From NCBI GenBank assembly GCA_900550815.1, contig URTW01000129.1, positions 1 through 5,919 on the forward strand: DNA of 5,919 nucleotides. The letters are read 5' to 3'. The position numbers and the translations under genes are program-made. The first letter of the stretch is position 1; each line of letters begins with the position of its first letter. The stretch comes from an uncultured Collinsella sp. GTDB taxonomy: Bacteria > Actinomycetota > Coriobacteriia > Coriobacteriales > Coriobacteriaceae. This document shows, piece by piece, positions 1-5,919 of the stretch. The notes beneath the pieces are model-generated. The model was not told where the DNA came from and ran no database searches. It saw only the letters and a program-made list of their open reading frames with translations.

Positions 1-2785
1 CGATATCCTGTTCTGTGCGCGGGGGTAGTTCCGTATGGTCTGCACTTTTGGTGCGGCGCAGGAGGAAGGGCCGGACAAGCGCGCGCAGGGCTTGCCGGGC
101 GGCGGACTGGCCTTCGGAAACGGCGTTTTCCTCCGTGGACGGCGCGGATGCGGCGGCAAACCGTTTCTGGAACGATTGCCGCGTACCGAGCAGGCCGGGA
201 TTGATCAGGTTGAACAGGCTCCAAAGATCCTCAAGGCGGTTTTCGATGGGCGTGCCCGTCAGGGCAAAGCGCACGCCGGCAGGCAGGCGCTTTGCGGCGC
301 GCGCCACCTGGGTGAGCGGGTTTTTAATGTACTGGGCCTCATCGAGCACCACGCGGGCAAAGTCCCGCTCGGCATACTCGTCGATATCGCGGCGCATGAG
401 GTCATACGACGTCACGACCACGTTATGCTCGACCACGCCGGCGATTTGCACGCGACGCTGCGCCTTGGCGCCCACGATGGCGCACACATCTAGCGCCGGG
501 GCAAAGCGCGCCTGCTCGGCGGGCCAGTTGTACACAAGCGACGCAGGGCACACCACAAGCGTGGGCTTAGTGTCCCCCGCTTCCACGCGCGCCAGAATGT
601 GCGCGATCATCTGGAGCGTTTTGCCCAGGCCCATGTCGTCGGCCAAGATGCCGCCAAGGCTCAGGTGTTCGAGCGAGCCGAGCCACTGGTATCCGTCGAC
701 CTGGTAGCCGCGCAGTGTGGCCTTGAGCGAGACCGGCACCGTAAAGTCCATCTTGCCGAGCGTATCCAAGCGCTCGACGGTGCGGCGGAACGCGGCGTCA
801 CGATCGGCCTCGAGCGCGGGCGTGCGCGCGAGCATGCTATCGACGAACAGGGTACTCGACGCGGGAAGCGACACGCCGTCGAGCAGGTCGACAGCATCGA
901 CCCCCAGATCCTCGGCAAGGCCAAACGCGGCGCGCGCCCCCTCGTCCAGGCGAATGATGTCGCCCGACGTGAGACGCGCAAACGTCTGGTGACGCTTGTA
1001 GGAGTCCAGATAGATGGCAAGGTCTGCCGCCGAAAGCCCGCTCGCGCTCAGTTCGACGTCGAGCAGGTTACTCTTGACGGTCGCACGCACCGAAAGCTTG
1101 GGCGCGGGGCGGACCGAAATCTGGCGCAGACGGTCGCTGAGCATGACCTCACCAAGCTTGGACAGGACGGATAGGCCCTCGGTCAGCAGGCAGAACAAGC
1201 TCTCGTCATCGCGCTCCTCAAACGCCAGACCGCCCTCGTAGAAATCGAAGTACAGGGCCGCCGTGTCCATAACGCGAAACTCCGCCACCTCGTCGCGGGG
1301 CGGCACGCCCGGGCGCCGCTCTTCGAAGGGGCTGCCCGGAGCGCCCAGACTAAAGAGGTCTGCCGACCAGTCGCCGTAGGTAACCGTAATTTTGCAGGTC
1401 ACAAGCCCATCGTCGACGCCGATCGCCATAGCAAAGCTCGGCTCGGGCGCCACGTTATCGAGCGCGGCGGGCGCGGTAAGGTCGGTGTAGTCGCGCAAAA
1501 TGGGCAGCGCCATACGACAGAACTCCCCCACCTGGTCGACAGCGATATGGATCGGCGTGCGACAGGGCAGTAAGCGCGATAGGAACGGCGCCGCATGCTG
1601 GGCAAACGCTACATCGGCGCGGCGCGCACGGCGGGTGTCGACCAGATAGGCAACGTCGCCCGAAGCAAAGCAGTATGCATCGGCCGGCAGGCGTAGATCG
1701 TAGCTACCACCAGCCGCCGGCGCAATTTTGGCGGCAAGGAGCGGTGGGCGCTTAGACAGCGCCTCGTCCTCCCCTTCCGGAGGCATCTCAACCGCCACGT
1801 CATAGGTGCGATGCGTCGTCGTCCCCCGCGACCAAGCGGGCTCAAAGGAGATGGTCTGGCCGCGCAGCAGGTCCAGCACATATACGATGCTATGCTCGGA
1901 CAGCGGCAACTGACGCTCGGCGACAAAACCGCTGCGGGCAAAGTCGTACGACGCCGAACGCGAGCTTGTGATGTCATCGAGATAGGCAACTGTCGTCACA
2001 ACAAGGTTGAGCAGCTTTGTCGACATGTCCTCGAAGGCTTCGGGCGTATGGACAAACGTGAGCTTCTTGCCGTACGAGAAGGTGCCGCCTCGGACATAGG
2101 CGTCGGCCATGCCGTCGATATCCTTGACCACGTAGGAGACCGATCCACAACGAATGCGAAGCTCGAGCGCCCAGCTAAAGCGGTCGGCAAACAGTGGATT
2201 GTAGTACGGCACCAGCGAGGGCTCCAACACCGCCTTGGGGGCATCGGGATCCACACTGCCGGCGAGCTTGCGGCGCATGCTCGCCAGCTCATCCATGCGC
2301 GCGTCCGAAAGATCGGAGAGCGCCGCCATGAGGCTGGGACTCGTGGGGACGGGCGCCGGAAAGGGAAAGTTGGGATTGACGGCCGGCGCTTTGAGCGCGG
2401 TGCGCGCGGGCTGTTTCGGCTGCGCCGTAAACGTGCGGACCGGCGTGCGCAAACCTTCGACGGGCTCGGCGCCGCTGGCATCCAAATACGCCAGAGCCGT
2501 GGCAATAGCGTGCTTGCACATACCGGGGTAACGATAGGCGGCGGGGCAATCGCAGTCGTAGTCGATCACCTCGTGCTCGTCCATGTCGAGCGCCACGTGC
2601 GTCTTGTACAGGTCGCCGCGCGAAGCGCGCACCGAGCCCTCAACCGTCACGTTTTTGGAGAAGCGCGAGCCGCTGTCCTCGATCGACAGCACGGCGCCGT
2701 TGAGCATGAGCGAACGCCCCTTCATAAAGGTGCCGCTCAGCGCCGCCTCTTTCCGGAGCGCCTGCACAAACGTCCCCTGCGCCAT
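1..2785 (-). CDS. SWIM zinc-finger / SNF2-family DNA-dependent ATPase (helicase superfamily 2), 3' end beyond window
   Basis: Seen: an open frame of 928 codons from ATG at 2783-2785 to the window edge, with no stop. The start is fixed by GGAGG five bases upstream; the next in-frame ATG, codon 21, has no such site. Domains in order: a SWIM zinc finger, C78-x-C80-x9-C90-x-H92; a Pro/Ala-rich linker at about 108-150; a long region from about 188 (Y218-V-V-K-D-I-D) to about 685 resembling the bacterial SNF2-associated domain; then the first SNF2 ATPase lobe. The lobe shows LRGYQ at about 691, Walker A DDMGLGKT 716-723 (K722), VCPASLVYNW, the DEAQ box 815-818, LTGTPIEN 842-849 and LRRTK 909-913. 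The second lobe (motifs IV-VI) lies outside the window. Known of the family: ATP-driven translocation on duplex DNA that remodels protein-DNA complexes, cytosolic; SWIM fingers are thought to bind DNA or protein. Inferred: co-transcribed with dnaE, 28 bp upstream. The family is secure; the biological role and target are unknown. Confidence 0.95.
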   Translation of the reverse strand, partial: MAQGTFVQALRKEAALSGTFMKGRSLMLNGAVLSIEDSGSRFSKNVTVEGSVRASRGDLYKTHVALDMDEHEVIDYDCDCPAAYRYPGMCKHAIATALAYLDASGAEPVEGLRTPVRTFTAQPKQPARTALKAPAVNPNFPFPAPVPTSPSLMAALSDLSDARMDELASMRRKLAGSVDPDAPKAVLEPSLVPYYNPLFADRFSWALELRIRCGSVSYVVKDIDGMADAYVRGGTFSYGKKLTFVHTPEAFEDMSTKLLNLVVTTVAYLDDITSSRSASYDFARSGFVAERQLPLSEHSIVYVLDLLRGQTISFEPAWSRGTTTHRTYDVAVEMPPEGEDEALSKRPPLLAAKIAPAAGGSYDLRLPADAYCFASGDVAYLVDTRRARRADVAFAQHAAPFLSRLLPCRTPIHIAVDQVGEFCRMALPILRDYTDLTAPAALDNVAPEPSFAMAIGVDDGLVTCKITVTYGDWSADLFSLGAPGSPFEERRPGVPPRDEVAEFRVMDTAALYFDFYEGGLAFEERDDESLFCLLTEGLSVLSKLGEVMLSDRLRQISVRPAPKLSVRATVKSNLLDVELSASGLSAADLAIYLDSYKRHQTFARLTSGDIIRLDEGARAAFGLAEDLGVDAVDLLDGVSLPASSTLFVDSMLARTPALEADRDAAFRRTVERLDTLGKMDFTVPVSLKATLRGYQVDGYQWLGSLEHLSLGGILADDMGLGKTLQMIAHILARVEAGDTKPTLVVCPASLVYNWPAEQARFAPALDVCAIVGAKAQRRVQIAGVVEHNVVVTSYDLMRRDIDEYAERDFARVVLDEAQYIKNPLTQVARAAKRLPAGVRFALTGTPIENRLEDLWSLFNLINPGLLGTRQSFQKRFAAASAPSTEENAVSEGQSAARQALRALVRPFLLRRTKSADHTELPPRTEQDI

Positions 2786-2787
2786 CA

Positions 2788-2795
2788 CTTCCTCC
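2788..2795 (-). promoter_or_regulatory. Shine-Dalgarno site of the SNF2-family gene
   Basis: On the minus strand the sequence GGAGGAAG ends two bases before the ATG at 2785, and its GGAGG core (2791-2795) is five bases from the start codon. This is a near-perfect match to the anti-Shine-Dalgarno end of 16S rRNA and decides the start of the SNF2 gene. It lies inside the 28-bp gap after the dnaE stop codon, so the gene can be translated independently from a shared transcript. I see no promoter-like elements and no terminator hairpin with a T-run in this gap. Confidence 0.85.
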
Positions 2796-2813
2796 AATCT
2801 CACCCGGGGTAGC

Positions 2814-5800
2814 TTAGATAACCGTCACGCGGCCTTGGTTGCCGACGATGGCCTTTGCCTCTGCCAGCAGCGGAATCGAGCGCGCATTGACCTTGGCCGG
2901 CACCTCGGCACGCAGCACACGCCCGTCGACTTGCTCGATAAAGATCTCCACGCGGTCGCCGCCCGGGTTGGTGGTGAGCACCGTGGCCAGGCGCGCCATA
3001 TTGCCCTGGCTAAATCGGCTGTTGGGCACCATGACCTCAAAGACCTTGGGCTTGTTTTTCTCCTCGCTAAGCTCCAGCGGCACAATCTCCTGCGCGATGA
3101 TCTGGTCGCCGCGGTCCGAGCGCTCGAGCTTGCCCTTAATGCGCACAAACGCGTCGGACAGCTGCGCGCCGGTCTCGGGATCGACCTCGCCGTACAGGTA
3201 CCCCTCGGCCTCCTTGTAGGTCTTGGGGAACACCACGACCGTGGCCTCGCCTTCCATGTCCTCGAGCTGCACGATGCCCATGGGGTCGCCGTTTTTGGTC
3301 ACGCGCTGGGACACGCTCGAGACCATGCCGGCCCACCACAGTGCCTTGCCCTCGGGAATCTCCTGGTTGATGGTGCCGCCCGTAGGATTCTGAACTTCGT
3401 AGCCGGTGTCGATCTGCGAGAACGAGAAGTCGCGCGCTTTGCTAAGTGCATACTCAAACGGGCGCAGCGGGTGGTCCGAGACATAGATGCCCAGAACTTC
3501 CTTCTCCTGGCTCAGCTTAAGGTGGCGGTCCCACTCCTGGCCATCCGGATCGGGCACGCTCACCTCAAAGCCCGAGCCCTCAACGTCGCCAAACATGTCG
3601 AAGAACGACGTCTGGCCGCTCGCGCGATCTTTCTGGCGCTTTACCGCGGCATCGATGATGTTCTCGGGGTTGTTCTTGTCCACAAAGTGCATCATCTGGC
3701 GACGCGGATACCCCGTGGAGTCGAAGGCGCCTGCCTTGATCAGCGATTCGATCACGCGGCGGTTGGCCTGGCTCGAGTCCACGCGCTCGACAAAGTCGTG
3801 CAGCGTCTTAAACGGACCGCCCGCCTCGCGCTCGGCGATAATCGCCTGCGCCACGCCGGTGCCCACGCCGCGGATGCCGGCCAGACCAAAGCGCACGCCC
3901 TCCTTGGTAGCCGTGAACTCGGTACCGGACTCGTTGACATCTGGCGAAAGCACGGGGATGCCGTCGTGACGGCATGCCGAGACGTAGTGCACGATCTTAT
4001 CGGTCTTGCCCGTATAGGACGTCAGAACGGCCGCCATGTACTCGTGCGGATAGTGCGCCTTGAGCCATGCCGTCTGCATAACCAGAATGGCGTAGCCGGC
4101 GGAGTGCGACTTGTTGAAGGCGTAGGACGCGAACTCGAGAACATCGTCCCAAATCTTCTGGGCGACCTCGCGCGTGTAGTTGTTCTTGATAGCGCCATTC
4201 ATCCAGTGGTCGTAAGTGGTCTCGTCCGAGCCATCCTCCCAGTGGAGCACCGTCGACGTGAGCAGCTTAATCTTTTTCTTAGCCACGGGCTTACGGATAC
4301 GCGAGTCCGATTCGCCCTTGGAGAAGCCGCACATCTCGACGGAGATGAGCATAACCTGCTCCTGGTAGACCATGGTGCCGTAGGTTTCGCCCAGGATGTC
4401 GTCCAGACGGTCATCGTAGGAGACGGCCGGCTCCTTGCCGTTCATACGGTTGATGTAGGACGAGACCATGCCGGCGCCCAGCGGGCCCGGGCGGTATAGG
4501 GCGATCAATGCCACGACGTGCTTGTACTCGGTGGGCTTCATGTTCTTGATCGTGGCCGTCATGCCGGCGGACTCGACCTGGAAGACGCCGGCGGTGTGAC
4601 CGGAGCCCATGAGCTTAAAGATCTCGGGATCGTCAAAGGGAATCTCTTCCTCTTTGATGTCGATGCCGAAGTTCTTCTTGATGTTTGCCTTGGCCTTGGA
4701 GATAACCGTCAGCGTGCGCAGGCCCAGGAAGTCCATCTTGAGCAGGCCCATGTCGGCAACGGTATGGCCCTCGTACTGGGTAATCTCGACGCCGCCCTTG
4801 GTGTCGAGCTTGGTGGGCACGTGCTCGTTGACGGGGTCGCGGCAGATCAGAACGGCGCACGCGTGCACACCCTCGCCACGGGTGAGACCCTCGATCGAGA
4901 GCGCCGTGTCGATGATGCGGCGGGCGTCGTCGTCCTTTTTATAGGCCTCGGCAAAGTCGGGGTTAAACAGATCCTCTTTGCCGGGTTGCTTTTCGAGCAC
5001 CTGCTTGAGCTTGACCTTGGGGTCGCTCGAGACCATCTTGGACAGGCGCTGGCCCATGTAGACCGGATAGTCCAGCACGCGCGCGGCGTCGTTGATGGCC
5101 TGCTTGGCCTTAATGGTCGAGTAGGTGATGACGTGGGTGACCTTCTCGGGGCCGTAGAGCTGGCGAACGTGCTCCACGACCTCGAGGCGCCGCTCATCGT
5201 CGAAGTCCATATCGATATCGGGCATCTCGGTACGCTGCGGGGACAGGAACCTCTCGAACATCAGGCCGTTCTCGAGCGGGTCGAACGCGGTGATGTTCAT
5301 GGCGTAGGCGACGATAGCGCCGGCGGCCGAGCCACGGCCGGGGCCGACGCCGATGCCGTTGTCCTTGGCCCATTGCACGTACTCGGCAACGATCAAAAAG
5401 TAGGCGGCAAAGCCCTTGTCGCAGATGACCTTGTATTCGTACTCAAAGCGCTCTTTGATGTTGACGCCACCGATCTCGCGCGTGGCCCAATCGTCGCCAT
5501 AGTGCTGGCGCAGGCCCTTCTCGCACTCGCGGCGGAACTGGCTCTCGTGCGTCTCGCCGGGATCGAGCAGAGGGAAGCGCGGCAGGATGATGGAGTCCCA
5601 GTCCAGCTCAACGTAGCACTTGTCGGCGATCTCGAGCGTGTTGTCGCAGGCCTCGGGGCAATACGGGAACATCGCCCGCATCTCCTCCTCGGTCTTCATG
5701 TAAAACTCCGAGCCGGTCATGCGCATGCGGTTGGGGTCGTCGACCTTGGCGTTCATGCCGATGCACATGATGACGTCCTGCACGGGCGCGTCCTCGCGGC

Positions 5801-5919
5801 GCAGGTAGTGGAAGTCGTTGGTGGCGATGACCTTGACGCCCACCTGCTTGGCGATGTCGATGAGCGTGCGGTCCATCTGCTCGTCGGTGAGGCCGTTGTC
5901 GGTGGAGATGCCGTGTTCG
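2814..5919 (-). CDS. dnaE: DNA polymerase III subunit alpha (DnaE), 5' end beyond window
   Basis: Catalytic subunit of the replicative polymerase, which elongates DNA on the sliding clamp. Seen: 1034 codons ending in TAA (2814-2816). The frame is open to the right edge, so the ATG at 5876 is internal; about 165 residues, most of the PHP domain, are missing. In order: the end of the PHP domain with N-D-F-H (5808-5819); GPGRGSAAG (5319-5345); the palm motif PDIDMDFDD (5199-5222), whose two catalytic aspartates are at 5211-5213 and 5205-5207; the third aspartate, in KMDFLGLR, at 4731-4733; FNKSHSAGYA (4089-4118); a helix-hairpin-helix, GIRGVGTG (about 3828-3893); a clamp-binding motif QTSFF (3600-3614); an OB fold (about 3216-3340); and a C-terminal domain to 2817. 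No exonuclease domain is fused, so this is not PolC. Odd: RKPVAKKK replaces the usual RRAMGKKK and is followed by an insert of about 12 residues (4194-4304). All catalytic residues in view are present, so the gene looks functional. The SNF2 gene follows it closely. Confidence 0.97.
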   Translation of the reverse strand, partial: EHGISTDNGLTDEQMDRTLIDIAKQVGVKVIATNDFHYLRREDAPVQDVIMCIGMNAKVDDPNRMRMTGSEFYMKTEEEMRAMFPYCPEACDNTLEIADKCYVELDWDSIILPRFPLLDPGETHESQFRRECEKGLRQHYGDDWATREIGGVNIKERFEYEYKVICDKGFAAYFLIVAEYVQWAKDNGIGVGPGRGSAAGAIVAYAMNITAFDPLENGLMFERFLSPQRTEMPDIDMDFDDERRLEVVEHVRQLYGPEKVTHVITYSTIKAKQAINDAARVLDYPVYMGQRLSKMVSSDPKVKLKQVLEKQPGKEDLFNPDFAEAYKKDDDARRIIDTALSIEGLTRGEGVHACAVLICRDPVNEHVPTKLDTKGGVEITQYEGHTVADMGLLKMDFLGLRTLTVISKAKANIKKNFGIDIKEEEIPFDDPEIFKLMGSGHTAGVFQVESAGMTATIKNMKPTEYKHVVALIALYRPGPLGAGMVSSYINRMNGKEPAVSYDDRLDDILGETYGTMVYQEQVMLISVEMCGFSKGESDSRIRKPVAKKKIKLLTSTVLHWEDGSDETTYDHWMNGAIKNNYTREVAQKIWDDVLEFASYAFNKSHSAGYAILVMQTAWLKAHYPHEYMAAVLTSYTGKTDKIVHYVSACRHDGIPVLSPDVNESGTEFTATKEGVRFGLAGIRGVGTGVAQAIIAEREAGGPFKTLHDFVERVDSSQANRRVIESLIKAGAFDSTGYPRRQMMHFVDKNNPENIIDAAVKRQKDRASGQTSFFDMFGDVEGSGFEVSVPDPDGQEWDRHLKLSQEKEVLGIYVSDHPLRPFEYALSKARDFSFSQIDTGYEVQNPTGGTINQEIPEGKALWWAGMVSSVSQRVTKNGDPMGIVQLEDMEGEATVVVFPKTYKEAEGYLYGEVDPETGAQLSDAFVRIKGKLERSDRGDQIIAQEIVPLELSEEKNKPKVFEVMVPNSRFSQGNMARLATVLTTNPGGDRVEIFIEQVDGRVLRAEVPAKVNARSIPLLAEAKAIVGNQGRVTVI

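Noticed and set aside
15..1174. Several overlapping plus-strand open frames opposite the SNF2 ATPase lobe.
   Set aside because: The minus strand carries a continuous series of SNF2 motifs (Walker A, DEAQ, LTGTPIEN, LRRTK) through this stretch; the plus frames are shadows with no supporting ribosome site or domain.
1811..2812. A 333-codon plus-strand open frame opposite the SNF2 gene.
   Set aside because: Same cause: it is codon-register antisense to the SNF2 frame and the translation is low-complexity Arg/Ala/His-rich with no known motif. The sense strand carries the SWIM and SNF2-associated regions.
2786..2813. Possible terminator or operator at the CCCGGG palindrome in the intergenic gap.
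   Set aside because: The palindrome is only six bases, has no loop and no T-run, and the gap is mostly occupied by the ribosome binding site.
4194..4262. Intein or other mobile insertion in dnaE.
   Set aside because: The extra segment is only about 12 residues, far below intein size, has no splicing-junction Cys/His-Asn residues and keeps the frame; it looks like an inherited loop insertion.
2583..4499. A 638-codon open frame on the plus strand spanning the dnaE-SNF2 junction.
   Set aside because: Over dnaE it is in exact codon register with the sense gene, so it can only be stopped by sense TTA, CTA or TCA codons, which are rare in this GC-rich gene. The translation shows no recognisable domain, while the opposite strand encodes textbook DnaE.
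5874..5876. ATG as the start of dnaE.
   Set aside because: The frame stays open upstream to the edge and encodes E-H-G-I-S-T-D-N-G-L-T-D-E-Q, matching the conserved end of the PHP domain, so this Met is internal.

Overview
The window is ordinary bacterial housekeeping DNA carrying two genes, both read on the minus strand and both cut by the window edges. Base composition is GC-rich (roughly 60% by eye). The DnaE-type replicative polymerase has no fused exonuclease. A distinctive segment in it (R-K-P-V-A-K-K-K followed by a short W/H/D-rich insert) resembles, from memory, DnaE of the class Coriobacteriia (high-GC Gram-positive gut actinobacteria such as Collinsella). I could not run a search, so this taxonomy is an inference.

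Layout in transcription order, right to left: (1) positions 5919 to 2814 hold dnaE, the alpha subunit of DNA polymerase III. About 165 N-terminal residues are missing beyond the right edge and the C-terminus is complete. (2) A 28-bp gap (2786-2813) holds a strong Shine-Dalgarno sequence and no recognisable terminator. (3) Positions 2785 to 1 hold a large SWIM zinc-finger/SNF2-family ATPase, complete at its N-terminus. It runs off the left edge just after the L-R-R-T-K motif, so the second helicase lobe is not visible. I translated its frame over the whole 2785 bases and found no stop or frameshift.

The tight spacing and the absence of a terminator suggest that the two genes share a transcript. 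Dna polymerase III alpha copies the chromosome. SNF2 proteins are double-stranded-DNA translocases that remodel protein-DNA complexes, so a job at the fork or in clearing DNA-bound proteins is conceivable, but nothing in the sequence proves it. The long open frames on the plus strand are antisense shadows caused by the rarity of TTA, CTA and TCA codons. I see no RNA gene, mobile element, CRISPR array, origin or repeat, and I find no convincing undescribed system here. The points most worth a second look are the divergent fingers motif of DnaE and the dnaE-SNF2 pairing.
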